A stretch of DNA of 64,000 nucleotides from Desulfobacteraceae bacterium (GTDB lineage Bacteria; Desulfobacterota; DSM-4660; Desulfatiglandales; Desulfatiglandaceae). The position numbers and the translations under genes were made by a program. The notes beneath the pieces are model-generated. The model had not been told where the DNA came from. It did not search any database and worked only from the letters and a program-made list of their open reading frames with translations. The stretch covers positions 53,377 through 117,376 of the forward strand of contig JAUWMR010000005.1 of the NCBI GenBank assembly GCA_030613055.1. The letters run 5' to 3'. Positions 43,645 through 57,317 of this stretch are shown one piece after another. Positions within the stretch are counted from its first letter, which is position 1; each line of letters begins with the position of its first letter.

Positions 43645-45201
43645 TTATATACGCTTGTGTATGCGCTCGAGATTCTTCATTAATTTTTCCACCTGGTTGA
43701 GCTGCTGCTTGGCCGCTGTCTTGGGAATCTCTTCTTCTTCAGCGGCCTGCATCCCGGCCTCGTGCTTCTCTCTCTCCAGAGCCCTCTGGTATCTCAGGGC
43801 CTGTAGATCTTCTGTTTCCTTGGCTTTTTCTTCGGCTTTGGCCTTGGCTTCAGCTTCCGCCCTGGCTTTGGCTTCTTCCTCTGCCTTGGCCTTTGCCTCA
43901 GCTTCGGTCTTTGTCTTGGCTTCTGCATCTGCTTTGGCTTCTGCATCTGCTTTGGCTTTTGCCTCTGCCTGTGCCTTGGCCTCTTCTTCGTCCTTGGCTT
44001 TTACAGCAGCTTCGGCCTCTACTTTGGGCTTTGCTTCAACGACCTTCTCTTCCTTCTTTGGCGGAGGCGCCGGCTTTTCCTCTTTCTTCTCAGGCTTGGG
44101 AGCGGCCTCCTTTTTCTCGGGTTTGGCCGCCTTTGGTTTCGGAGCGGCTTCCGGCCCACCAAAATCCAGATTAGGCTCAGGTGAAATGGAAAGCAGGTCT
44201 GCCTCCCGGGCCTCTAAACGCTTTGAGATCTCCTGTACATCACCGGCCGTGCCGCCGTTGATCATCAGATCAATAAATGCCCGCGTCATTCGCACGGTTT
44301 CAGGATGCCTCAGAATGACTACATCAGATCCTGCCATGAGAAAACAGACTGCCGCGACCGCCTCCATGAGAATGGGCCGTTTTTCGGGATCACCCAAGGT
44401 AGGCTCCTCCTCGATACTCTGTCCGGCCTCCTTGCACTTCCAGACCTCGTTTCCTGTATTATTGATCATGGGGACCTGTAGCTTGTCGTCTTCCTGGGTC
44501 AGGGCGGCCATGCTGATACGTTCCATAACGGAATAGCTGTATTCCAGGCCATAACCCAGTCCACCGGTCGTGGGGTCCACTATAATCCTATCGGTCTGAA
44601 CCCCGAGGTTACCCAACAGAATGTTCAACTGCTTTGCCAGATTGACGTCAATTGGTGAAGATGAAATAATGGAGTGACCATAACCAAGTGCGCTGGCACC
44701 CACTCCCTTATGATTTCCTTCTTCAACCGGCCCCAGAGCCAGGTTTTTTCCTTCGCACTTCTCTGAAATAGCCTTAAGGACCACTTCATCTTTCTGGTTG
44801 TCTGCAGTACCCCACAATAATACCGGCACGTCAACCGCATCGACTACCTTTTTAGCCACTTCCGCGGCCTCGTCCGCACCCCTGTCCATGCCGTTTGGGT
44901 CCGTGCTCTTGAGCTGGAGCACGATCATGTCAGCGCCGTATTCATCCACACATTTCTTGGCCCAGGCATCAGGCGATGAAATAACATCCTTGAATGGCTC
45001 GATCGCCGCGGCCGGCCATTCCTCGGAAGGGTCATAATCCCATATTTCCATGGCAATCTTCGGGGGATTGGGCATCTTCCCCTCAAAGAGATGAAATGGG
45101 TATGAATCCTCTCCTCCAAGCTTCACAGCGCTACTGCCCGTTCCAACGGTGGTTACCCCTATTTCTCCGGAATAGGGCTGTCCTGGAATTTCAAAGGCCA
45201 A
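43645..45201 (-). CDS. acsD: Corrinoid/iron-sulfur protein small subunit with long Ala/Lys/Glu tail
   Basis: 518 residues, about 200 more than usual AcsD. Residues 1-~330 form the normal TIM-barrel small subunit (PPKIAMEIWDYDP, GADMIVLQLKSTDPNG, VPVLLWGTADNQKDE, DPTTGGLGYGLEYSYSVMERI). After it comes a Pro/Lys linker (APKPEKKEEKPAPPPKK), a low-complexity AEAKAKAEAEAKA coiled-coil segment of ~100 residues and a final motif QLNQVEK...RIHKRI shared with the 42-aa neighbour. The start is TTG 45201 with GGAGG 8 nt upstream. It is probably the first gene of the acs operon. The tail may tether the corrinoid protein to CODH/ACS (inference). Confidence 0.93.
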   Translation of the reverse strand: MAFEIPGQPYSGEIGVTTVGTGSSAVKLGGEDSYPFHLFEGKMPNPPKIAMEIWDYDPSEEWPAAAIEPFKDVISSPDAWAKKCVDEYGADMIVLQLKSTDPNGMDRGADEAAEVAKKVVDAVDVPVLLWGTADNQKDEVVLKAISEKCEGKNLALGPVEEGNHKGVGASALGYGHSIISSSPIDVNLAKQLNILLGNLGVQTDRIIVDPTTGGLGYGLEYSYSVMERISMAALTQEDDKLQVPMINNTGNEVWKCKEAGQSIEEEPTLGDPEKRPILMEAVAAVCFLMAGSDVVILRHPETVRMTRAFIDLMINGGTAGDVQEISKRLEAREADLLSISPEPNLDFGGPEAAPKPKAAKPEKKEAAPKPEKKEEKPAPPPKKEEKVVEAKPKVEAEAAVKAKDEEEAKAQAEAKAKADAEAKADAEAKTKTEAEAKAKAEEEAKARAEAEAKAKAEEKAKETEDLQALRYQRALEREKHEAGMQAAEEEEIPKTAAKQQLNQVEKLMKNLERIHKRI

Positions 45202-45291
45202 TTTTTCTACCTCCTTCTTGGATTAGTTTTACCCTTTAGTTGCATAAATAAAATGGCAAAATGGGTTTAAAAGCAATAACTATAGACCTTT

Positions 45292-45312
45292 TCGACTTTT
45301 GCAACGTTAGGG
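45292..45312. repeat. Short repeat, copy 2 (partner at 21312-21332)
   Basis: CGACTTTTGCAACGTTAGGG, identical over at least 20 bp to the copy before recC. Confidence 0.6.
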
Positions 45313-45577
45313 TTTACTCTTTTATATTGATTATGAATTTGCGGCAGATAAAGAGACTTCTGCATGCAATAAATCCAGCTAAATCCTGGTCTTCCTTACC
45401 GGGAAAAAAAGCCTTAATGAAAAAATATGTCAAGTTAATTGTAATTGTGAAAAATGGAACAAAGCAAAGCAAAAAAAATTTATGCAATATTTCTTTTGCG
45501 GTGTAAAATAGAAAAACGCGTGTATGTTGTCAAGTAATTTCTATAGTAATTCAAGAGGTTTTTGTATCTTTAATTTT

Positions 45578-45591
45578 TACAATATATTGTA
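45578..45591. promoter_or_regulatory. Perfect 14-bp palindrome TACAATATATTGTA
   Basis: Lies 34 bp beyond the cooC stop codon, upstream of acsD on the far side. It resembles the GTACAATATTTTGTAC sites at 15066-15799 and could be bound by the same or a related regulator. AT-rich palindromes can arise by chance. Confidence 0.35.
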
Positions 45592-45624
45592 TCGGAGATA
45601 AAAAATACACAATATATAGCACTA

Positions 45625-46371
45625 TCAATTGAATATCCTGTCAAAGATTTCATAAGACGCTTTAAGTGCCTTGTTGTCCTTATCAAGTTCCACGGTAGGC
45701 CTTCCGTTCAGGTCAAATTCCTGTAGTTCGGTATCCTCAGGCACGATACCCACAAGATCTAATTCATATTCCTGTATAGACCGGTCTATACCCTCTTTCT
45801 GTCCTTTTTTTTCCTGGTTGATTATTAGCTGCTTACGCCCAATATTCAATCCGAGCTCATCGGTTAATTCAACTATTCTGGCCGCTGCCTGAATTCCCCT
45901 GCGTGTAGGATCGGATATCACAAGAAGTATATCAATATTGTTTGTTGTAAGCCGGCTTATATGTTCCATTCCTGCTTCATTGTCAATAACCATAAAAGCG
46001 TAATTATTCATCAACTTATCGAGGTATATTGTAAGGAGTGCATTTGCGGCACAATAGCATCCTGAACCTTCAGGTCTTCCCATAACTATCAGATCAAACC
46101 CGGATGCTTCTACAATCGCCTCCTGCAACTTCATTTCAATAAATATATCTTTAGTAATTCCACTCGCTACACCCTTTTTCATCTCTTCCCTTGCATCACC
46201 TAAGGTCTCGCTCACCTCAAGTCCCAATACTTCATTCAAATTGGCATTTGCATCAGCGTCAACGGCAAGGACAGGTATCTTATCATTGTCAACAAGATAT
46301 CTAATAAGAAACCCGGCCATTGTTGTTTTTCCTGTACCCCCTTTGCCTGCAAGCGCAATTGAAAAGCTCAT
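45625..46371 (-). CDS. cooC: CooC/AcsF-type ATPase for CODH/ACS nickel insertion
   Basis: 248 residues. A MinD-like ATPase: deviant Walker A AGKGGTGKTTMAGFLI at the N-terminus, VDADANANLNEVLG, and a Cys pair in GSGCYCAANALL that in the family binds nickel or zinc at the dimer interface; AFMVIDNEAGMEHISR follows. It matures the Ni centre of CO dehydrogenase or acetyl-CoA synthase. ATG 46371 is chosen because GGAGG lies 5 nt upstream; a 12-nt earlier in-frame ATG overlaps that site. It is divergent from dnaA and separated from acsD by 423 bp. Confidence 0.94.
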   Translation of the reverse strand: MSFSIALAGKGGTGKTTMAGFLIRYLVDNDKIPVLAVDADANANLNEVLGLEVSETLGDAREEMKKGVASGITKDIFIEMKLQEAIVEASGFDLIVMGRPEGSGCYCAANALLTIYLDKLMNNYAFMVIDNEAGMEHISRLTTNNIDILLVISDPTRRGIQAAARIVELTDELGLNIGRKQLIINQEKKGQKEGIDRSIQEYELDLVGIVPEDTELQEFDLNGRPTVELDKDNKALKASYEIFDRIFN

Positions 46372-46473
46372 TGTTTCCTCCATGATATTATATGTTTTTA
46401 GTTGATATTTATTAACTATTAAAATAATATCTATCTATATATAAAAATTTCCCATTTTTTATAACCTATTATT

Positions 46474-47790
46474 ATGCTTAATAAAAAAGACACATGGAAC
46501 AAAATAAAGACATGTATCAGATCTAATATCTCCGAATCGGAGTTTAATACATGGTTCTCTAATACAACGCTTAAAAAATTTAATCAGGATTTGGCTGTAA
46601 TAGAGGTTCCCAATAAATACGTTGCAAGTTGGTTACACGATAATTACATAAGTCAAATACGGGATTATTTTGTAAATAATTTTTCATTTGTCCCGGAGAT
46701 CCATTTTACTTATAGAATATACAAGGTTAATAATACTGCACAAAAAAACAGGCTCACCCAAGGATCTCAGGTAAGCTTCATTCATGGTCTAAATCCGTCT
46801 TTTAAATTTAAGAACTTCATCAAGGGTAACTTCAACGAGTTTGCCTATTCTTCAGCTTTAGATGTAGCAAAAAATCCGGGCAAAAGCTATAACCCCCTTT
46901 ATATTTTCAGTAAGATGAGTTTAGGTAAAACACACTTAATAAATGCTATCGGAAATTATGTGTTATTTAATAATATTTCTACCAGAATAAGGTATGTTCC
47001 TGCTGATCGTTTTTCTTCTGAGCTGTCGCTCTTTTCGAAAAACGGAAAAATCAACGAGTGGAGGCAAAATTATAGAAAATTAGATTTTCTCATCATCGAT
47101 GATATTCACCGTTTAAGCGGCCGGGAAAAATCACAGGTGGAATTCATCTCTCTTTTCAATACATACCATAAAATGAAAAGACAGATCGTTGTCTCGGCAA
47201 ATCAGCCGCCTGGTCAGATAAAAGAAATCATACCTCAACTTACATCGCGGCTGGAATGGGGCCTCCTTTTGGAAATCCAGATACCGGATCAAAAAACCAA
47301 AATAAAGATTATAAGAGAAAAAACCGTCAATCAAAATATTAGCATCCCGGATGATGTTTCATTCTTCCTTGCAAAAGCAGCAAAAGATCTTAAGACACTA
47401 ACACAGTATCTGGTCACACTTGAAACATATGCCTCCCTTTACCAGCACGAAATTGACATGTCCACTGCAAAATCGATCATAAAGGACAAACGCCACTATG
47501 ACGTAAGTATCAGTGATATACAGACTTTGATCACTGGCTATTTTAATATAACTTTATCCGACCTTCTATCAGACAATAAGAGACGAATGTACTCTTACCC
47601 GAGGCAAATAGCCATGTATCTCTGTAGAAAATTAATAAATCTATCATTTAATGAAATTGGTAAAGCCTTTGGAAATAAAGACCATTCAACGGTAATATAT
47701 GCAGTGAAACGTATTGAAAAAGATATGGATTTTAGAAAAGAGGTATCAGATGATATTAACAGAATACAGAGTTTCTTTCATGAACCTTAA
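46474..47790 (+). CDS. dnaA: Replication initiator DnaA, copy 1 (altered Walker A)
   Basis: 438 residues with all four DnaA domains: N-terminal WNKIKTCI...FNTWFSN, a short linker, AAA+ domain beginning FKFKNFIKGNFNEFAYSSALDVA, and the C-terminal HTH with SYPRQIAMYLCRKLINLSFNEIGKAFGNKDHSTVIYAVKRI. The Walker A reads FSKMSLGKTHL, where DnaA normally has GGVGLGKTHL, so two Gly are replaced by Ser; Walker B LIIDDIHRLSG and SRLEWGL (Arg finger) look intact. The gene is very AT-rich. It heads dnaA-dnaN-gyrB-gyrA on the plus strand and faces cooC. ATP binding may be modified; it is not a pseudogene by frame. Confidence 0.93.
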   Translation: MLNKKDTWNKIKTCIRSNISESEFNTWFSNTTLKKFNQDLAVIEVPNKYVASWLHDNYISQIRDYFVNNFSFVPEIHFTYRIYKVNNTAQKNRLTQGSQVSFIHGLNPSFKFKNFIKGNFNEFAYSSALDVAKNPGKSYNPLYIFSKMSLGKTHLINAIGNYVLFNNISTRIRYVPADRFSSELSLFSKNGKINEWRQNYRKLDFLIIDDIHRLSGREKSQVEFISLFNTYHKMKRQIVVSANQPPGQIKEIIPQLTSRLEWGLLLEIQIPDQKTKIKIIREKTVNQNISIPDDVSFFLAKAAKDLKTLTQYLVTLETYASLYQHEIDMSTAKSIIKDKRHYDVSISDIQTLITGYFNITLSDLLSDNKRRMYSYPRQIAMYLCRKLINLSFNEIGKAFGNKDHSTVIYAVKRIEKDMDFRKEVSDDINRIQSFFHEP

Positions 47791-48022
47791 TTTTCTAATA
47801 AGACTCTAATTCTATCTAATATTTTGTTTAAAACTCATGTAAATATTAACAGCGAGGATTTAATAAAGATATTTCTTAAAACTTTATAAAAATAAATTAA
47901 ATAATTTTCTTTATTATCAGAGGAATACAAGAGTATTTAACAAATCAACATCCCTTATTATTATTATTTATATATATAAAATAAAATAATAAAACTAAAA
48001 ACCCATATTGCCGGAGGAAAAA
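47791..48022. other. AT-rich dnaA-dnaN gap
   Basis: 232 bp, strongly AT-rich, with runs such as TTATTATTATTTATATATA. A possible unwinding element. I did not find consensus TTATNCACA boxes. Confidence 0.4.
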
Positions 48023-51530
<3,508 letters not shown>

Positions 51531-51563
51531 AATTGCGAAGCGATTATATTATGGAGAATCGAA

Positions 51564-53987
51564 ATGATTACGGAACTAACAGCCCGTAGCGTCAACATAG
51601 AAGATGAGATGAAAAAATCTTATCTCGAATACTCCATGAGCGTGATTGTGGGGCGGGCACTGCCCGATATCCGGGATGGACTCAAGCCGGTGCACAGGCG
51701 CGTATTGTTCGGCATGCAGGATCTAAAGAATTATTTTAACCGGTCGTTTAAGAAGTCGGCCAGGGTGGTTGGAGATGTGATTGGGAAATATCATCCGCAC
51801 GGTGACGCCGCGGTATATGACACGATTGTGCGCATGGCCCAGGATTTCTCAATGAGGTATCCATTAGTAGACGGTCAGGGGAATTTCGGGTCCGTGGATG
51901 GGGACCCGCCGGCCGCCATGCGGTACACGGAAGTAAGGATGACACGCCTGGCACAGGATTTCCTTGAGGACATCGACAAAGAGACTGTCGATTTTACACC
52001 AAACTATGACGACTCCCTTTCAGAACCGGTTATACTGCCTACCAGCATACCCAACCTGCTTGTGAACGGTTCTTCGGGAATTGCAGTGGGTATGGCAACC
52101 AACATCCCGCCGCATAACCTGACCGAGATATGTGATGCCATTATAAGGGTGATTGATGAACCTGACATTGATCCGGAAGAACTACTGAGGATTGTTCCCG
52201 GACCGGACTTTCCAACGGCCGGCTTCATCTTGGGGAGAAAGGGAATTGTAGAGGCTTATAAAACCGGAAGGGGTATTATTAAAATCAGGGCCAGGGCCTT
52301 TGTGGAGAAGGTTGGGAAAAACAGGGAACGGGTTGTGGTTTCGGAGTTGCCCTATCAGGTGAATAAGGCCAGGCTCTTGGAGAAAATAGGAGAGCTGGTA
52401 AAGGAGAAGAAGATTGAGGGAATCTCTGACATCCGGGATGAATCGGACCGGGACGGGATGCGGGTCGTGATAGAGGTGAAAAGGGATGGAAAGGCATTGG
52501 TGATCCTCAACCGTTTATACAAGTTTACCCAGATGGAGACCTCCTTCGGGATAATCCTTCTTGCCATTGTGAATGGCCGGCCCCAGGTTCTGACGCTCAA
52601 AGAGATTTTAGGGCATTTTGTGGACCATCGCCGGGACATTATAATAAGGCGAACTATTTATGATCTAAGGAGGGCGGAAGAACGCGCCCATATTCTTGAA
52701 GGCCTCAAAAAAGCCCTCGATTTTTTGGATGATGTGATCGAGCTTATCCGGTCATCGTCTGATCCCAAAGAGGCAAAGGGCAGGCTTATGACGGAGTTTG
52801 ATCTATCGGACCTCCAGGCCCAGGCCATTTTAGATATGAGATTACAAAGGCTGACAGGTCTTGAGAGGGAAAAGCTCAATGCGGAATACCAGGATTTGAT
52901 CAAGAATATAGCCCGGTTCAAGGCGATTCTTGAGAGCAAGACCGTGGTGCTCCAGATTATCAAGGACGAAATGAAGGAGATCCGGGAAAAATACGGAGAT
53001 GATCGGAGGACCGAGATTATTGAAGATCAAGGGGATATAAACTTGGAGGACCTGATTGCCCAGGAAGAAATGGTCGTAACCATCAGCCACCAGGGATATA
53101 TAAAGAGGAGCCCCATCAGCCTGTACCGGGCCCAGCGCCGCGGGGGCAAGGGTATGACCGGTGTGAAACCAAAGGCCGAAGATTTTGTGGAGCATATGTT
53201 TGTGGCCTCTTCACACGACTATTTCCTCTTTTTCACGAACAAGGGACGTGTCTACTGGAAGAAGGTCCACGAGATCCCCGAGGCCGGGCGCACGTCCAAG
53301 GGAAAGGCTATCGTTAACCTCCTGGACCTGAAAAGAGGCGAACGTGTGGCAACAACTCTGTCTATCAAGGATTTTGAGGAGGGCAGGTATGTGGTCATGG
53401 CCTCAAGAAAGGGACTGGTTAAGAAGACAGAATTAGAGTCCTACAGCCATCCGAGAACAGGCGGCATTGTGGCCCTTACAATCAGGGATGAGGACGAACT
53501 GATCAGCGTCAGGGTGTCCAGCGGAGAGCAGGATATATTCCTTGCCACGCGCCAGGGCAAATCCATCCGGTTTAACGAGTCCGATCTAAGGGGTATGGGA
53601 AGGGTGGCCGCAGGCAATATCGGGATCAGGATGGAACCGGGAGATGAAGTGGTGGCGATGGAGATACTTAAGGAAGGCGCCACCATCTTGACGGTCACGG
53701 AAAACGGATACGGTAAAAGGACCAGAGCAGAAGAATACAGGACCCAATCAAGGGGAGGAAAGGGTATTTTCACCATCAAGACGACCGAAAGAAACGGGCC
53801 CGTGGTCCATTCCTACCAGGTAACCGGTCAGGATGAGTTGATGATTATTACCGGGCACGGGAAGATCATACGGATGAGGGTGGTGGATATCTCGGTCATT
53901 GGCCGCAACACCCAGGGGGTCAGGCTGATTAATCTGGGAGAGGGTGAAAAGGTAGTGGGCGTTGCAAGGCTTATGGAAGAGGAATAA
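51564..53987 (+). CDS. gyrA: DNA gyrase subunit A
   Basis: 807 residues. Breakage-reunion domain with [14 protein letters not shown], the quinolone-region [19 protein letters not shown] and the active Tyr in MRYTEVRM. The C-terminal beta-pinwheel has the GyrA box QRRGGKG (in [13 protein letters not shown]), so it is gyrase rather than topoisomerase IV. 33 bp separate it from gyrB, with a ribosome site GGAG before ATG 51564. Confidence 0.98.
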   Translation: MITELTARSVNIEDEMKKSYLEYSMSVIVGRALPDIRDGLKPVHRRVLFGMQDLKNYFNRSFKKSARVVGDVIGKYHPHGDAAVYDTIVRMAQDFSMRYPLVDGQGNFGSVDGDPPAAMRYTEVRMTRLAQDFLEDIDKETVDFTPNYDDSLSEPVILPTSIPNLLVNGSSGIAVGMATNIPPHNLTEICDAIIRVIDEPDIDPEELLRIVPGPDFPTAGFILGRKGIVEAYKTGRGIIKIRARAFVEKVGKNRERVVVSELPYQVNKARLLEKIGELVKEKKIEGISDIRDESDRDGMRVVIEVKRDGKALVILNRLYKFTQMETSFGIILLAIVNGRPQVLTLKEILGHFVDHRRDIIIRRTIYDLRRAEERAHILEGLKKALDFLDDVIELIRSSSDPKEAKGRLMTEFDLSDLQAQAILDMRLQRLTGLEREKLNAEYQDLIKNIARFKAILESKTVVLQIIKDEMKEIREKYGDDRRTEIIEDQGDINLEDLIAQEEMVVTISHQGYIKRSPISLYRAQRRGGKGMTGVKPKAEDFVEHMFVASSHDYFLFFTNKGRVYWKKVHEIPEAGRTSKGKAIVNLLDLKRGERVATTLSIKDFEEGRYVVMASRKGLVKKTELESYSHPRTGGIVALTIRDEDELISVRVSSGEQDIFLATRQGKSIRFNESDLRGMGRVAAGNIGIRMEPGDEVVAMEILKEGATILTVTENGYGKRTRAEEYRTQSRGGKGIFTIKTTERNGPVVHSYQVTGQDELMIITGHGKIIRMRVVDISVIGRNTQGVRLINLGEGEKVVGVARLMEEE

Positions 53988-54003
53988 TGGAAAGGTACAG
54001 ATC

Positions 54004-55026
54004 GTGACCAAACATGAACTTTCCAAAATTGCTGTTATCGGGGCCGGGAGTTGGGGAACGACCCTTGCCAACCTATTGGCTGGGAAGGGTTTTCATGTAG
54101 ACCTGTGGGTCCGGGAAGAAGAGGTTTTTAACCAGATAAAAAATGAGCGGGTAAACCAGGTCTTCTTGCCCGGCATGGAATTAGTGCCCCGGTTGAACCC
54201 GGTCCGGTCTTATGAAGAAGCGCTGAATGATAAAGAACTGATACTTCTGGTGGCGCCTTCCCATGTCTTCAGGGAGGTGCTTACCAATATGAAGCCCTAT
54301 TTGAAGCCGGGCATGTCGCTTATGGCAGCCACCAAGGGGATTGAAAATAAGACCCTGATGATCATGTCCCAGGTGGCCGCGAGTGTCCTGTCCGATGATT
54401 ATATGGAGCGCTTTGCATGCCTGGCAGGCCCCAGTTTTGCAAAAGAGGTGTACAAAAAGCAACCTACGGCCGTAACCATCGCGTGTCGTGATCTGGCGCA
54501 TGCGGAGAGATTGCAGGAGCTTTTTTACACGGAATACTTCAGGGTCTATGTCAGCGAGGACCTGACCGGCGTACAGATTGCCGGTGCACTAAAAAATGTC
54601 ATTGCCATTGGGGCCGGCGCGGCCGACGGGTTGCAGGTGGGACATAACGCAAGGGCCGCACTGATTACAAGGGGTCTGGCCGAAATTACCCGTTTAGGTG
54701 TGGCCATGGGCGCCAATCCGCTGACCTTCGCGGGACTCGCAGGCATGGGAGATCTTGTGCTGACATGCACCGGGGATCTTAGCAGGAACAGGACCGTGGG
54801 TCTCAAGATGGGTAAAGGCATGAGCATTGAGGAGATTACCGGGAGCATGAACATGGTGGCAGAGGGCATCAAGACGGCAAAGTCTGCCTATGAATTAGGG
54901 GAAAAAATGGAAGTGGAACTACCGATCAGCAACCAGGTGTACAATATTCTCTATGGTGGTAAGGACCCGAAAGAGGCGGTAAAGGAACTTATGACCAGAA
55001 AATTGAAAGTAGAGCTGGAACACTAA
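54004..55026 (+). CDS. gpsA: Glycerol-3-phosphate dehydrogenase (NAD(P)+)
   Basis: 340 residues. Rossmann GxGxxG IAVIGAGSWGTTLANLLA at the N-terminus, the catalytic region NVIAIGAGAADGLQVGHNARAALITRGLAEI, and LSRNRTVGLKMG. It makes sn-glycerol-3-phosphate for phospholipids; plsY, another phospholipid gene, lies 7.6 kb away. The start is GTG 54004 with GGAAAGG 7 nt upstream; earlier in-frame starts lie within gyrA. 16 bp after gyrA, same strand. Confidence 0.94.
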   Translation: MTKHELSKIAVIGAGSWGTTLANLLAGKGFHVDLWVREEEVFNQIKNERVNQVFLPGMELVPRLNPVRSYEEALNDKELILLVAPSHVFREVLTNMKPYLKPGMSLMAATKGIENKTLMIMSQVAASVLSDDYMERFACLAGPSFAKEVYKKQPTAVTIACRDLAHAERLQELFYTEYFRVYVSEDLTGVQIAGALKNVIAIGAGAADGLQVGHNARAALITRGLAEITRLGVAMGANPLTFAGLAGMGDLVLTCTGDLSRNRTVGLKMGKGMSIEEITGSMNMVAEGIKTAKSAYELGEKMEVELPISNQVYNILYGGKDPKEAVKELMTRKLKVELEH

Positions 55027-55113
55027 GATGATTGAAAAGCTGTAGAAATGCCTTTTTTAGAATATCACAGTACTTGATAATAAAATCTATAGAAATGACC
55101 AGGAATTTAATGG

Positions 55114-56790
55114 CTATTTGATACCGGCCACGGCCTGGGCAACATTGTAGCAGAAATCACCTATCTTTTCAAAAGCAGTGAGCATATCAACCAATATCAG
55201 CCCTGGATCAACAGTACAACTTCCACTCTGCAGGCGCATGATATGATTTCCTTTCATTTCGTCTCTCATGCGGTTGATGTTATCCTCAAATTCCTGGGCA
55301 TCCGGCATAATATCAGTGTTTTCCTTTTGGATACCATCGACAACAAGTCTTATGAAATTGCGTGCCTCATCGGATATCAGGTCATAATCGAGGAGACTAC
55401 CTTCAGAAAAGCGCAGGTTTTGTTCAATAAGCTCCTCTCCCAGCTCAGCGATATTTTCTATGGCGTCCCCTGCCCTTTCCAGATTATTGGTCATGCGCAT
55501 TAGAGAGGCTACTTCCCTGGATTCTTCGGGACTGATGGGCCGCTGGATTACGTGAACAAGAAATTGGGTTGTTTCTTTTTGTAGGTTATCTAAGGCGTCT
55601 TCGGTTTTTCGCCATTTGGAAAGCTCTTTAAGGCTTCGGTGTTTAACAGAGGTAATCACATCATCGTACATCAACTGAACTGCTTCACCCATTCTGACAA
55701 TCTCTGCCCTGGCCTGTCCTAAGGCCACTGAAGGGATGTCAATATACTTGGAGTCTAGGTATTTAATGTGGTGAAGCCCTTCAATTGTCTCATCTCCTTT
55801 CTTATGAGGTGTCAGCCAGATAGCTGTCTTTACAAGGTAAGACAGAGAAACAAGGAAAAACAGGGCATTTAATACATTGAATATGGTGTGAGAATTGGCG
55901 ATATATCTTGCAATATTGACCATTTCTCCGGCTACTATAAGATCAGGAGGCCCTATGTGTAAAAAGGAGGAAGTAAGCAATATCACAAGCCGCAAAAACA
56001 GCGGGAAAAATAGAATAATGATGAAAACACCGATTATGTTAAAAAGGGTATGGGCCCTGGCAGTTCGATGTGCGTTAATGCTTGCCCCGATACTTGCAAG
56101 CTCCGCTGTAATAGTAGTTCCGATGTTATCACCGAGAATGATTGCCACGCTGGCCTCGAAGGTGAGGAGGCCCTCCATTGCAAGCGCCATGGTAATACCT
56201 ACTGTGGCACTTGAACTCTGGAGGATCATGGTCAGGACAGTCCCCGCAAGTACGCACAGCAGAATACCGCCCAGGTCATTGGCATTAAATCTTGTAAAAA
56301 ATGAGATAAAGGCAGGATTCTGGTTTAGCGGAGCAAAGCCTGCCTTCATTGTAACAAGGCCAAAAAAGACAAGCCCAAAACCGAGAAATACATCTCCGAT
56401 ATAAACCGATTTACGATGCCCCACAAAAAATTTAAGGATAACCCCTGCAGCTATTGCTGGTAAGGCATATTCCTGTATCTTAAAGGCGATTAACTGGGCA
56501 GTCACCGTTGTCCCGACATTTGCGCCCAAAATGACGCCGATGGCCTGGTTCAGGGTCATGAGGCCGGCATCAACAAAGCTTACAAGCATGACGGTAGTTG
56601 CACTTGAGCTCTGGATAATACTTGTCACAAGGGTTCCAACGGCACACCCGATGAAGCGATTATTAGAAACCAAGGCCAGAATTTGGCGCATTTTTTTTCC
56701 GGCAACTTTCTGGAGACCCTCAGACATGATCTTCATGCCGAAAAGGAACATGCCAAGACCACCGAGAGATTGAAAGAGAATAGATTTCAT
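55114..56790 (-). CDS. Na/Pi cotransporter family protein with PhoU-like domain
   Basis: 558 residues. The N-terminal half has eight or so membrane segments with two repeated QSSSATT-type motifs (TSIIQSSSATTVMLVSF and MILQSSSATVGITMALA), typical of NptA/YjbB sodium-phosphate cotransporters, and GANVGTT/GDNIGTT. The C-terminal ~200 residues form a PhoU-like helical domain (LARMG, NNLERAGDAIENIAELGEELI). It is probably an inner-membrane phosphate transporter or exporter. It converges with gpsA. Confidence 0.92.
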   Translation of the reverse strand: MKSILFQSLGGLGMFLFGMKIMSEGLQKVAGKKMRQILALVSNNRFIGCAVGTLVTSIIQSSSATTVMLVSFVDAGLMTLNQAIGVILGANVGTTVTAQLIAFKIQEYALPAIAAGVILKFFVGHRKSVYIGDVFLGFGLVFFGLVTMKAGFAPLNQNPAFISFFTRFNANDLGGILLCVLAGTVLTMILQSSSATVGITMALAMEGLLTFEASVAIILGDNIGTTITAELASIGASINAHRTARAHTLFNIIGVFIIILFFPLFLRLVILLTSSFLHIGPPDLIVAGEMVNIARYIANSHTIFNVLNALFFLVSLSYLVKTAIWLTPHKKGDETIEGLHHIKYLDSKYIDIPSVALGQARAEIVRMGEAVQLMYDDVITSVKHRSLKELSKWRKTEDALDNLQKETTQFLVHVIQRPISPEESREVASLMRMTNNLERAGDAIENIAELGEELIEQNLRFSEGSLLDYDLISDEARNFIRLVVDGIQKENTDIMPDAQEFEDNINRMRDEMKGNHIMRLQSGSCTVDPGLILVDMLTAFEKIGDFCYNVAQAVAGIK

Positions 56791-57005
56791 AATTTATGCT
56801 TGTTAAGAAATTAAGAGATTACCTAATCCTGAAATTGTAATTGTTTGGTTTTTTTGTTTTGAAAACCTCGTATGTAGTTATGCGTAAAGAAATCTTGTAT
56901 GATGGCAAGGGGATGCAGCACCAGCAAGAACTAAGACAGATAACGGCTTAATACTATTTCAATGTGGGACAATATGACAAGATAGTATAAAGCTCAACCT
57001 TTTTT

Positions 57006-57080
57006 GTAACACTTTAGGTTTTTTAAAAGAACGATCCCCACGACCATTCCAGTCCTATTTTCAAAAAGCTAAAGCGTTAC
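57006..57080. repeat. MITE-like family A, short form, second copy
   Basis: GTAACACTTTAGG at the left, GCTAAAGCGTTAC at the right, with CGATCCCCACGACCATTCC in between. Ends match the 295-bp element at 5313. Confidence 0.75.
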
Positions 57081-57168
57081 CGTTTTTTTTGACATCAACT
57101 GGCTAAAGAGTTGATCAGATATTGCATTGCCCGTATAATGACATGTAAGGATTGTTTTGAGTGTATAC

Positions 57169-57271
57169 AAATTTGATAGTCTCGTAAAAAGTCATCAAAT
57201 CAGACGGCACAGTAAAAAGCGCCAAGATCAAGGCGCGCGAATCTTGGACTTTTTACGAAGCCGTCAAATTT
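57169..57271. repeat. MITE-like repeat family B, copy 5
   Basis: AATTTGATAGTCTCGTAAAAAGTC and GACTTTTTACGAAGCCGTCAAATT, about 103 bp. The core (GCGCCAAGATCAAGGCGCGC) differs from the other copies. Confidence 0.75.
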
Positions 57272-57317
57272 ATTTGGAAAGTAGTGGGAAATAACATTCA
57301 TGAAAGGGAGTGACGAG

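Larger units (their letters stand above)
45202..45624. other. Intergenic gap between cooC and acsD
   Basis: AT-rich, no credible gene; an 81-codon plus-strand frame lacks a ribosome site. It must hold the acs operon promoter on the minus strand, but I cannot pick one with confidence. It contains a repeat copy at 45292-45312 and the palindrome TACAATATATTGTA at 45578-45591. Confidence 0.5.
56791..57317. other. Intergenic gap with two repeats
   Basis: Contains a family A short element (57006-57080) and a family B element (57169-57271). No gene seen in the remaining sequence. Confidence 0.6.

Noticed and set aside
43631..44536. 301-aa plus-strand frame opposite acsD
   Set aside because: It is the antisense of the low-complexity Ala/Lys/Glu tail, giving Ala/Ser repeats, with no ribosome site; acsD is clearly real.
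45261..45506. 81-aa plus-strand frame between acsD and cooC
   Set aside because: No ribosome site, no recognisable pattern, AT-rich region expected to hold the acs promoter.
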